From Alloacidobacterium sp035547425 (GTDB taxonomy: Bacteria > Acidobacteriota > Terriglobia > Terriglobales > Acidobacteriaceae): DNA of 64,000 nt. Below the pieces are notes generated by a model, which searched no databases, was not told the DNA's origin, and saw only the letters and a program-made list of their open reading frames with translations. Position numbers and translations under genes: made by a program. Below, in pieces: positions 40,827 through 48,884 of the stretch. The stretch is from positions 1 to 64,000 of the forward strand of contig DASZUU010000052.1 in NCBI GenBank assembly GCA_035547425.1. Reading direction: 5' to 3'. Position 1 is the first letter of the stretch. Every line of letters begins with the position of its first letter.

Positions 40827-43649
40827 ATGCGTGAACGGTTCTTTGCTTTTTTGGGAATATGCGCTATGGCTATCTCTCCTTTTGCTGCGTCTGCTGCAGA
40901 CACATCCTCAAAACTGAAGGTTCCTGAGATTAAGTACGAGAGCTATACGCTGCCGAACGGTCTCCAGGTCATCCTTTCGGAAGATCATCGGCTTCCAATT
41001 GTCGGCGTGGATTTGTGGTATCACGTTGGCCCGGTGAAGGAGCGAGCAGGGCGCACCGGCTTTGCTCACCTCTTTGAGCACATGATGTTTGAAGGCTCGA
41101 AGCATGTCGGCGAGAAAGCGCATTTTAAATACCTGGAAGGCGCAGGCGCATCCGATATTAACGGCACGACATCGTTCGATCGCACGAATTATTTTGAGAC
41201 GCTGCCCTCAAACCAACTGGAGCTGGCGCTCTGGCTGGAAAGCGACCGCATGGGCTTTCTACTGGATACGCTCGACCGCCAGAAACTCACAAACCAGCGT
41301 GATGTGGTGCGCAATGAGCGGCGGCAAAGCGTAGAGAACCAGCCTTACGGCGTAGTGGATGAAGCCCTGGTGCATGAACTGTTTCCCAAAGATCATCCTT
41401 ACCATGCAGATGTGATCGGCTCGCATGCCGATATTGAAGCGGCGCGACTGGAAGATGTGCGCCAATTCTTTAAACAGTATTACGCTCCGAATAATGCGAC
41501 GATTGCCATTGCCGGAGACATTGATAAAGCAAAAACGAAAGCTCTGCTGGAAAAATACTTCGGTCCAATTCCAAAGGGACCGGATGTGCCGAAGGTAGAT
41601 GTGGTCACGCCCAGCATTACATCTGAGCGGCGCTTGACGGTTACGGACACAGTGCAGCTGCCGAAGGTGGAACTAGCCTGGCTTACGCCCAAGGCATTCG
41701 CTCCCGGAGACGCCGATGGCGATGTTGCCGCGTTCATTTTAGGCGGCGGAAAATCCAGCCGTCTATATCGCAAACTGGTATATGAGCAGCAGATTGCGCA
41801 ATCGGCTGAGTGCTATAACCAGTCGCAGGCTTTGCGATCCTGGACGACATGCGAACTGGTGGCGCGCCCCGGCGTGACGGCAGAGCAATTGGAGAAGGCC
41901 GCGAATCAGGTCATCGATGAATTTCTGCAGGCAGGCCCGACACAGGCTGAAGTCGATCGCGCGCGCAATACGACTGAGTCGCAAAAAATTCGCGGACTGC
42001 AGCGCGTGGGCGGCTTTGGCGGCATTGCCGACACATTGAATTACTACAACCAGTACACCGGCGATCCGGGCTACCTACCGAAGGATATTGCTCGCTACGA
42101 TGCGGTGACGATTGCCAGCGTGCAGAAATTTGCGCAATCGAACCTTACACAAAATCAACGTGTGACCGTGTACGGCATTCCCGGCAAGAAGGTGGTCGAT
42201 GATGTGCCCCGCAGTCCCGATGATACAGATGCAAATGTGAAGATCGAGCCGGAATATTCCTCTGCCTTTGATCAGGCACAGGCATGGCGAAAGACTGCGC
42301 CGCAGCCCGGTCCGCAGCCGAAGCTGTTGCTGTCCGAGCCGCATGTCTTTACGCTGGCTAACGGGTTAAAGGTCTATCTGGTGGAATCGCATAATCTGCC
42401 GGTATTCAGCGCTTCTCTGGTGACACTGGGCGGTAGTGAGGGCGATTCTCCAAAGAAGCCCGGTGTTGCCGGGTTTACCGCGGCCATGCTTACGGAAGGC
42501 ACAGCTCGTCGGACGGCGCCGCAAATTGCTGACGACACCGACCAGATCGGCGCAACGCTGCAGAAGAATGCAGGCAATGACAATGCGTTTGTGCGGTTGA
42601 GCGCGCTCAGCAATGTTGCCGATCCGGCCATGGATTTACTGGCCGATGTAACGCTGCATCCTGCGTTCAGCGACAAGGAGATAGAGCGCATTCGCAAGCA
42701 GAGGCTTACGACACTTCTGCAAATGAAAGATCAGCCTGTGCAGGTTGCATTCTCTGTTGCAGACCGCTCGCTCTACGGCGTAGACAGCCCTTATGGATAT
42801 CGCAGCATTGGCACTGAGGCCGCCATTAAAGCGACGACGCGTGAAGACCTGGTGCATTTCTGGAGCGAGCGCTATACGCCGGCAAGTTCGGCGCTCTTCT
42901 TTGCTGGCGATTTGACCGAGAAACAAGCGCGTGAATTGGCGGAGAAATATTTCGGAAGCTGGTCGGCAAAGGGCACCGTTGCAGAACCGCCGGCTGCTCC
43001 TGCGCCACCGACGCGGCACGTCATTCTTGTTGATCTTCCGGGAGCGCCGCAGACGGCAATCTGGGCTGCCGGGCTAGGCGCGCCGCGCTCTACGCCTGAC
43101 TTTGCTTCGCTCAACGTGGTGAATACGATGCTTGGCGGGCTCTTTTCCAGCCGCATCAATATGAACCTGCGCGAACGGCATGGTTATACTTACGGCGCTT
43201 TCAGTACCTTCCAGTATGCGCGCGGTACCGGGCCGTTTTTTGCCGGAGCATCCGTGCGCACGGATGTGACCGGGCCAGCGGTGCACGAGCTGTTTTCAGA
43301 GCTGGATCGCATCCGCACCAGCCCGCTAACGCCGGATGAGCTCACCATGTCAAAGGATCATTTGATACGGTCATTGCCGGGTGACTTTGAAACTGTAGAG
43401 GAAACAAACGGTAAGATGGCCGACATCTTTACCTATCAGCTGCCGCTCGATTACTACCGCGAATATCCGAACAGGATTGAAGCTGTGACCTCAGAGCAGG
43501 CTGCCAACACTGCATTGAAGTACATTCACCCCGACAACATGATTTTGATTGCCGTGGGAGATAAGGCAAAGATTCAGCCTGAAATTGAAAAACTGAATCT
43601 TGGTCCGATTGAAGAGTGGACTGCCGATATTGAACCTGTAAAAAAATGA
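40827..43649 (+). CDS. Periplasmic M16-family zinc peptidase (two-domain)
   Basis: A 940-residue pitrilysin-type peptidase with two fused M16 halves. A signal peptide (FFAFLGICAMAISPFAASAA) precedes the active half, whose inverted zinc motif HLFEH is at residues 81-85 with the downstream Glu expected in the NERRQSVENQPYG region. The second half (from about 500, PHVFTLANGLKVYLVESHNLPVFS) lacks HxxEH and is the structural lobe with RMNL-type NMNLRERHGYTYGAFS. AGGAGG precedes the start. Likely degrades small peptides in the periplasm. Confidence 0.93.
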   Translation: MRERFFAFLGICAMAISPFAASAADTSSKLKVPEIKYESYTLPNGLQVILSEDHRLPIVGVDLWYHVGPVKERAGRTGFAHLFEHMMFEGSKHVGEKAHFKYLEGAGASDINGTTSFDRTNYFETLPSNQLELALWLESDRMGFLLDTLDRQKLTNQRDVVRNERRQSVENQPYGVVDEALVHELFPKDHPYHADVIGSHADIEAARLEDVRQFFKQYYAPNNATIAIAGDIDKAKTKALLEKYFGPIPKGPDVPKVDVVTPSITSERRLTVTDTVQLPKVELAWLTPKAFAPGDADGDVAAFILGGGKSSRLYRKLVYEQQIAQSAECYNQSQALRSWTTCELVARPGVTAEQLEKAANQVIDEFLQAGPTQAEVDRARNTTESQKIRGLQRVGGFGGIADTLNYYNQYTGDPGYLPKDIARYDAVTIASVQKFAQSNLTQNQRVTVYGIPGKKVVDDVPRSPDDTDANVKIEPEYSSAFDQAQAWRKTAPQPGPQPKLLLSEPHVFTLANGLKVYLVESHNLPVFSASLVTLGGSEGDSPKKPGVAGFTAAMLTEGTARRTAPQIADDTDQIGATLQKNAGNDNAFVRLSALSNVADPAMDLLADVTLHPAFSDKEIERIRKQRLTTLLQMKDQPVQVAFSVADRSLYGVDSPYGYRSIGTEAAIKATTREDLVHFWSERYTPASSALFFAGDLTEKQARELAEKYFGSWSAKGTVAEPPAAPAPPTRHVILVDLPGAPQTAIWAAGLGAPRSTPDFASLNVVNTMLGGLFSSRINMNLRERHGYTYGAFSTFQYARGTGPFFAGASVRTDVTGPAVHELFSELDRIRTSPLTPDELTMSKDHLIRSLPGDFETVEETNGKMADIFTYQLPLDYYREYPNRIEAVTSEQAANTALKYIHPDNMILIAVGDKAKIQPEIEKLNLGPIEEWTADIEPVKK

Positions 43650-43652
43650 TGA

Positions 43653-43702
43653 TGACCGGCATGTGAGCGCCGAGAAGTCCTTCTGCGCTCACATGCCGGT
43701 CA
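43653..43702. terminator. Long perfect hairpin between convergent genes
   Basis: TGACCGGCATGTGAGCGC (43653-43670) pairs perfectly over 18 bp with GCGCTCACATGCCGGTCA (43685-43702); the 14-base loop contains a further AGAAG/CTTCT pairing. No T-run follows on either strand, so termination would not be of the classical intrinsic type. Confidence 0.6.
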
Positions 43703-43704
43703 CG

Positions 43705-44250
43705 CTATATGTGCAACAAGAGCACCGTAATACAAACGATCAGTCCAGCTATCCCGAAGCTCATTCCCAGATACCAATAGGCGCGCTGGCGCGTGAGCAG
43801 TGTAATGGATGTGATGACGAGGCCGATTTCCAGGAGCGCTTCGCCTAGGTCGAAACGATTGGCCTTGCGCTCTGACTTGCGCACTTCGGCTTCGTACTCG
43901 CGAGCTTTGTCCTGTTCTTCTTTTAAATCATCGGCCCATTTGCCGGAGTGCGCTTTGTAGCCTTCCATCAACTTGCGCGCATTGTCGTCGTGCACGGCAA
44001 GCACAGACAGCAGGTCAGAGCTTAATTGAGTTTCGTTCAGGCGAATCTTTTTTGCCTGATACTCGTTCCATTGATCGCTGGCTTTTGCCTGTGCCAGCAC
44101 TGCTTCCGTATGCGTGCGGTGACTGAGTACGGTAGAAATAGCCACAAGAACAGCTAATACGCTCATCGTAAAGCTGACCGGGCGAAGATTGGGATTTTCT
44201 GCTGCTTTTTTGTGCTCTTCTTCTAGCTCTTGTACTTCGTTGGGTTCCAT
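43705..44250 (-). CDS. DUF4337 membrane protein
   Basis: A 181-residue protein with an N-terminal membrane helix (VSFTMSVLAVLVAISTVLSH), a long polar/coiled-coil middle (EAVLAQAKASDQWNEYQAKKIR, DDLKEEQDKAREYEAEVRKSERKANRFDLGE) and two C-terminal helices (LLEIGLVITSITLLT; LGMSFGIAGLIVCITVLLLHI). This is the layout of DUF4337. Function unknown. It follows the AhpD-like gene by 35 bases. Confidence 0.8.
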   Translation of the reverse strand: MEPNEVQELEEEHKKAAENPNLRPVSFTMSVLAVLVAISTVLSHRTHTEAVLAQAKASDQWNEYQAKKIRLNETQLSSDLLSVLAVHDDNARKLMEGYKAHSGKWADDLKEEQDKAREYEAEVRKSERKANRFDLGEALLEIGLVITSITLLTRQRAYWYLGMSFGIAGLIVCITVLLLHI

Positions 44251-44285
44251 TTTGATTGCAAGACTTCCATTTCAAAGTAATGATG

Positions 44286-44846
44286 TTATGTTTTGATGGC
44301 TGGCGGGAGAGGCGTGACAGGGATTTCGAGTGCAGATACAAATCGCGGGAAGAATTCAAAAGCTGCTGCTACAGCCGTCAACTCAATCATTTCTTTATCG
44401 CTGAAATGCTGCTTTGCTGCGGCATAGGCTGCATCGGTAATGGCATGTGCGGATGCGTGAAGAAGGTCGGCATAACGAAAGCCGGCCTTCTCTTTCTCGG
44501 TAAACGGCCCGCTTTCATAGCTGTCATACGCAGCAATGTGCTCGTCGCCTGCGCCGCGCAGCTTTGCCAGGTAACGATGCGATGAGACGCAGTATTCGCA
44601 TGTGTTCAAGGAAGCGACGCGTGTTGCAATGAGTTCTTTGTACCATGCGGGAAGCTCGCCATCGGACATGAGCGGCTTAAGAAAAGCGGCGAAGCCCAGC
44701 GCCAGGGCCGGGAGTTGCGCCACGGTTTTAAACATATAGGGCACAACGCCCCGCTCCGCATAGAGCTTGTCGTAGAGCGCTGCAATTTCGCCTTCTACCT
44801 GGTCGCGCTCAAGCATAGGGATACGGCCTTGTGATCCGGGTGTCAT
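44286..44846 (-). CDS. AhpD-like / carboxymuconolactone decarboxylase-family protein
   Basis: A 186-residue member of the AhpD/CMD fold with the redox motif CEYCVSSHRYLAK, equivalent to C-x2-C-x3-H of AhpD. The segment PAWYKELIATRVASLNTC is typical. It may act in peroxide or carbon-centred-radical stress, separately from the ahpCD pair. I chose ATG 44846, which has GAGGGG 7 bases upstream; the frame is open much further but without protein features. It is divergent from padR. Confidence 0.85.
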   Translation of the reverse strand: MTPGSQGRIPMLERDQVEGEIAALYDKLYAERGVVPYMFKTVAQLPALALGFAAFLKPLMSDGELPAWYKELIATRVASLNTCEYCVSSHRYLAKLRGAGDEHIAAYDSYESGPFTEKEKAGFRYADLLHASAHAITDAAYAAAKQHFSDKEMIELTAVAAAFEFFPRFVSALEIPVTPLPPAIKT

Positions 44847-44890
44847 TTTCGGGCCCCTCAAAAAATTGTACGGGATCGATGAAATAGCAT

Positions 44891-44927
44891 GTAGACATCC
44901 TACGGCTATGGGGAGTAGTGTATCTAC
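44891..44927. promoter_or_regulatory. Twin PadR-type operator boxes at the padR start
   Basis: GTAGACATCCTAC (44891-44903) and GTAGTGTATCTAC (44915-44927) are two copies of a GTAG-N5-CTAC box, 24 bp apart and inverted overall (ATGTAGA...TCTACAT). They occupy the region immediately before the padR ATG at 44934, a likely autoregulatory site. Confidence 0.55.
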
Positions 44928-44933
44928 ATCCTT

Positions 44934-45287
44934 ATGGCGCTGAAAGGAAACTATAAAAATCGAATCGAGCTGCTGCAGGGCACGCTCGATATGCTGATTC
45001 TGCAAACGCTGCAATGGGGCGCACAGCATGGATACGGTATCAGCCAATCCATTCGCGCAAATTCCGGCGATGTGCTGCAGGTTGAAACCGGCTCGCTTTA
45101 TCCTGCGCTTCATCGATTGGAGCGGCAGAAGTGGGTGAAGGCGGAGTGGCGCATGACCGAGAGTAATCAGCGCGCCAAGTTTTATCGCATTACAGCTACC
45201 GGAAAACAGCAGCTTGCCGCTAACCGGGGACGCTGGGAGCAAATGGTTGCCGCAATTGGCGGTGTATTACAGGCAGAGCCGGAATAA
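44934..45287 (+). CDS. PadR-family regulator of the acidobacterial ADOP-linked type
   Basis: A 117-residue PadR winged-helix repressor: LLQGTLDMLILQTLQWGAQHGYGISQSI, then VETGSLYPALHRLERQKWVKAEW and RAKFYRITATGKQQL. This short form next to an orphan permease is the acidobacteria-specific PadR type. The permease gene follows 21 bases on. No Shine-Dalgarno is visible; TATCTA at 44921-44926 would start transcription about at the ATG, so the message may be leaderless. It probably represses itself and the permease in response to a small molecule. Confidence 0.9.
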   Translation: MALKGNYKNRIELLQGTLDMLILQTLQWGAQHGYGISQSIRANSGDVLQVETGSLYPALHRLERQKWVKAEWRMTESNQRAKFYRITATGKQQLAANRGRWEQMVAAIGGVLQAEPE

Positions 45288-45308
45288 AGCTTCGCGGAGG
45301 TCTTTCCC

Positions 45309-47984
45309 ATGCAGTGGTTGCGAAAAAGAAACGAACTGGATGCGGAGATGGAAGCGCATATCCAGATAGCCGTTGAAGACCGCGTAGCGCGCGGCGAAGA
45401 TGCGGCCACAGCCCGCCGCGAAGTAGAGCGTGAGCTTGGAAATACGGCCCTGATCAAGGATGTCGCGCGCGAGTCCTGGGGATGGGTATGGCTGGAGCGA
45501 CTGCTGCAGGACGTGAAATACGCATGGCGTCAATTGTGGAAGTCTCCTGCATTTGCGACGACTGTAATTGCCACGCTGGCGTTAGGAATCGCTGCGCCGG
45601 CAGCTATGTTCACCGTGGTAGACCGGGTATTGCTGCGTCCGCTGCCATATGCGAATGCAGAGCGATTGGCTTCCATCAGATTGAAGAGGCAAGATGGGAA
45701 GGGCTCGGATCCGCTTTATCTGGATTTACAGGAATGGCGCCGATGGAGCCACAGCTTCGATCAAATTGGGTTTTACCACTGGGCTGCCGGTCGAAGTTTT
45801 CTTGAAGGGAAAACATCCACAGATACGGTTGAAGCTTATTACGTAAGCTCAAACCTGTTTCGAGTGCTCGGCGCTTTACCGGAACTGGGCCGAGATTTCA
45901 GTGAAGGTAAGGATGCGTTTGCAGAAAACTCCGAATGGAACAATGTCATATTAAGCGATAGCGCCTGGCGCCAGATGTTTGGAGCAGATCCGGCGATTCT
46001 GGGAAAGTCCGTAAAGATAAATGGAGAGCTGTTCCTCGTTATAGGGGTCATGCCGCGCAATTTTTCATTTCCTTACGACAGGAAAATGCCGCAAATTTGG
46101 CGTGTTGCGCGGCTGGATGATACAGACAAGGTCAGGTCGGATCGATCTCCGCATTACAGTGTGATCGGTCGCCTTCGCAACGGAATTACTTATGGCCAGG
46201 CACAAGCTGAGCTTTCGACTATGCAGAAACAGATTGCCCTGGGTTACGTGGATGCTGACACCCGCCGCGACTCTTCTGCGGTAGAACTGGAAGCATATGT
46301 CTCCACTCTGGTAGCGAGCGATACACAGAGAGCGCTAGTCATGCTGCTTGTTGCATCAGGTGTACTGTGGCTTATTGCCTGCGTGAACGCCACGAATTTA
46401 TTGCTGGCGCGTGCGATGGCGCGCCAGAGAGAGATTGCTGTTCGCGGAGCGCTTGGCGCAGGCCGCTGGCGAATCATTCAACAGTTCATGACTGAAGGAA
46501 TGCTGCTAAGTGGTGGCGGCGCATGTCTTGGATTCGGATTGGCGATTCTTGCCGTAAAGCTTTTTGCTCGCGGCTTGCAGCAGTACCTGCCGTTTCCTGT
46601 GCCTGCTGCGCCCGACGTGCGCATTGTCGTAACTTTGTTACTGCTTAGCATTATCTCCGCGATACTTTCATCTATTTGGCCGGCGTGGATATCGGCCCAT
46701 GCTCCGATCGAGCCGGCGTTGAAGCAGGGCGGCTTGCAGAGCGGCAGCGCGCGAGGGCAAAACCGTGTGCGCAGCATCCCGGTTATTGTCGAGATTGCTC
46801 TATCGCTCACTCTGCTGGTTGGCTGCGGACTTTTATTGCGCACAATTTATGCATTGCGTCACGTTCCATTAGGGTTTCGCACGGATCACATTGTTGTGGC
46901 GAACCTGCAGATTCCGAGCTATAAATTCAACGGCCAAAATATGGGGGCGAATCTATATATGCCTCTCATAGAACGAATCAGACATCTACCTGGAGTGCAG
47001 GCGGCAGGGCTGATGTCGGAGGTGCCGCTCGGTAAAACATTTTTCGTACAGTTCACTCTTTACGGTAAACAGGGAGAAGTTGCAGGCAGCGCATCAGGCA
47101 CAGTCAATGCGAAGCTGGATGCGGTCAGCCCGGATATGCAGAAGGTTTTTGGCTTCAAGATGCTCGCCGGGCGATTTTTTAATGAGAACGATACTCCTGC
47201 ATCCACTCCGGCTTTAGTTGTGAATCGCGCTTTTGTGCAGGCGTATGCTCCCCAGATACAGGACATGCGAAAAGCAATCGGCATGCAGATTTGGCATTTA
47301 ACGCCGAAGGGCAGGAATGCGGAGATTGTCGGCGTTCTCGACGATTTTCATCAGTTCAGCGTGGCCGCGAATCCGCAGCCGGAGCTCACTGTTTCTCTTA
47401 CACAGATCACGCCGGAGAGCGGCGTTTATGACGTCGTAGAAGGCATCGCGATGGATATTGCCATTCGCTCAAATTACGATCCGAAGATCCTTATCCCTGA
47501 AATTCGTGAAGCCCTGCGACAGGCTGACCCGGCAATGGCAGGCAGTAGCTTTACCACGATGGACCAGGTGGTAGAGGATTCTTTCGGCAGCCAGCAGCTT
47601 GCGGCGCATCTGCTGGAAATCTTCGGCGGCTCGGCATTGCTGCTTTGCATTGCCGGACTGTATGGCTTGCTGGCATATGTAGTTTCGCAGCGGACGCGCG
47701 AACTTGGCGTGCGGCTGGCTCTGGGCGCGCAACGCGGCGACCTGCTTTGGCTGGTAATGCGGCAGGCAGGCGTGATGCTCATTTCCGGCGTAGTTATCGG
47801 CTTGGCGTTAGCGCTTGCTTCCGGACGTGTGGTCCGTAGCTATCTGTATGGAGTAAGCGCGCGTGACGGTTGGACGCTGGGCGCTGTCGCAGCAACTCTG
47901 CTTCTGGTTGGATTGCTGGCAGCGTATCTGCCTGCGCGACGCGCTGCCATGGTCGATCCGATGGAGGCGCTTCGCGCGGAGTAG
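45309..47984 (+). CDS. ADOP-type orphan ABC permease (MacB/FtsX-like)
   Basis: An 891-residue permease of the acidobacterial duplicated orphan permease type. A cytosolic N-terminal prefix (NELDAEMEAHIQIAVEDRVARGE...EVERELGN, residues 8-44) precedes LLQDVKYAWRQLWKSPAFATTVIATLALGIAAPAAMFTVVDRVLLRPLPY, then two MacB periplasmic core regions and two FtsX four-helix units (LLVASGVLWLIACVNATNLLLAR; LLLCIAGLYGLLAYVVSQRTRELGVRLALGA). No ATPase gene is nearby, hence orphan. GGAGG precedes the ATG. Probably a mechanotransmitter or exporter under PadR control; its substrate is unknown. Confidence 0.92.
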   Translation: MQWLRKRNELDAEMEAHIQIAVEDRVARGEDAATARREVERELGNTALIKDVARESWGWVWLERLLQDVKYAWRQLWKSPAFATTVIATLALGIAAPAAMFTVVDRVLLRPLPYANAERLASIRLKRQDGKGSDPLYLDLQEWRRWSHSFDQIGFYHWAAGRSFLEGKTSTDTVEAYYVSSNLFRVLGALPELGRDFSEGKDAFAENSEWNNVILSDSAWRQMFGADPAILGKSVKINGELFLVIGVMPRNFSFPYDRKMPQIWRVARLDDTDKVRSDRSPHYSVIGRLRNGITYGQAQAELSTMQKQIALGYVDADTRRDSSAVELEAYVSTLVASDTQRALVMLLVASGVLWLIACVNATNLLLARAMARQREIAVRGALGAGRWRIIQQFMTEGMLLSGGGACLGFGLAILAVKLFARGLQQYLPFPVPAAPDVRIVVTLLLLSIISAILSSIWPAWISAHAPIEPALKQGGLQSGSARGQNRVRSIPVIVEIALSLTLLVGCGLLLRTIYALRHVPLGFRTDHIVVANLQIPSYKFNGQNMGANLYMPLIERIRHLPGVQAAGLMSEVPLGKTFFVQFTLYGKQGEVAGSASGTVNAKLDAVSPDMQKVFGFKMLAGRFFNENDTPASTPALVVNRAFVQAYAPQIQDMRKAIGMQIWHLTPKGRNAEIVGVLDDFHQFSVAANPQPELTVSLTQITPESGVYDVVEGIAMDIAIRSNYDPKILIPEIREALRQADPAMAGSSFTTMDQVVEDSFGSQQLAAHLLEIFGGSALLLCIAGLYGLLAYVVSQRTRELGVRLALGAQRGDLLWLVMRQAGVMLISGVVIGLALALASGRVVRSYLYGVSARDGWTLGAVAATLLLVGLLAAYLPARRAAMVDPMEALRAE

Positions 47985-47993
47985 TTACGCAGT

Positions 47994-48884
47994 CTATTTA
48001 GAAAGGCGCCAGAAGTGGATGAATGCCACAAGCCGCGCTACCTGGAAAAAATCTGAGGCGGCACAATACAGCAGTGTCACCAGTGTCCACCAAATATAAA
48101 GTGGAGGTCCCTGCATGACGGTAGCGAAGGGAAGCGGCGTTGCAGAAAATACCATTGCCAGTACGACTAACGCCAGCTTGATGATGCCCATCACAAGATT
48201 GATTTCAACCAGCTTGCCGGTCAGCGCGCCAAGGCGCAGGCTGCGCGCAAGGCTGGAGGCGACGCCGCGATTTTCGAGCAATGCAAGCAACGGCGCAATG
48301 GAGAAAATCCAGCTCAGCAATGCCCAGAGAGTGAAAATTCCCAGCGAAAGGCAGATAACCAGCGCGCAATAGAGAACCATATTCGGTTCTTCTCCGGAGA
48401 GCGCGTAATTCGCTGCCCAACGAATGGCAAGAAACCAGCAGACAAAACTGCCGCCCAGCGCGATAACGCGCAGCAATTGCAAGGCGATGAGTTGCAGAGG
48501 CTTTCGGGGCAAGCCGGGATCGTAGCGTCGCAATACTGCATTGCGTCCCAGCCCGGAAGCAATGGCCCATCCTATTGCCAGCAACGGCACAAGCCGCAAG
48601 GCCGTATGCAGCACCGGCGGTACAAGAATGGCAAAGCAATCGGCAACAATAACCGCGGCCTGCATTGGATTCTGCAAGGAGAACTGCTCCAGGCCTGCTG
48701 ATTGAAGCCGGCTGAAGACCGCAGTAAAAATGCGAGCCGCCTCATAGTAGATCAGTAGAAGCGCAGGAGCGCCGAAGAGCCAGCGCCATGCAACTTCGAG
48801 CGCCAGCAAAGAAGGGCGCGACCAGCAGCCGGCAATCGTATGCACGAGCGACTGCGTGCCGCGCACGCTGGTTTTCGTTGTCAT
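47994..48884 (-). CDS. Multi-spanning membrane protein of unknown function
   Basis: A 296-residue protein with about six hydrophobic segments (for example LRVIALGGSFVCWFLAIRW, ALVICLSLGIFTLWALLSWIF, LVMGIIKLALVVLAMVFSA). No named domain is recognisable. Its ATG overlaps the leuS stop (TGATG), so it is translated from the leuS message. It ends 9 bases from the convergent ADOP gene. Confidence 0.75.
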   Translation of the reverse strand: MTTKTSVRGTQSLVHTIAGCWSRPSLLALEVAWRWLFGAPALLLIYYEAARIFTAVFSRLQSAGLEQFSLQNPMQAAVIVADCFAILVPPVLHTALRLVPLLAIGWAIASGLGRNAVLRRYDPGLPRKPLQLIALQLLRVIALGGSFVCWFLAIRWAANYALSGEEPNMVLYCALVICLSLGIFTLWALLSWIFSIAPLLALLENRGVASSLARSLRLGALTGKLVEINLVMGIIKLALVVLAMVFSATPLPFATVMQGPPLYIWWTLVTLLYCAASDFFQVARLVAFIHFWRLSK

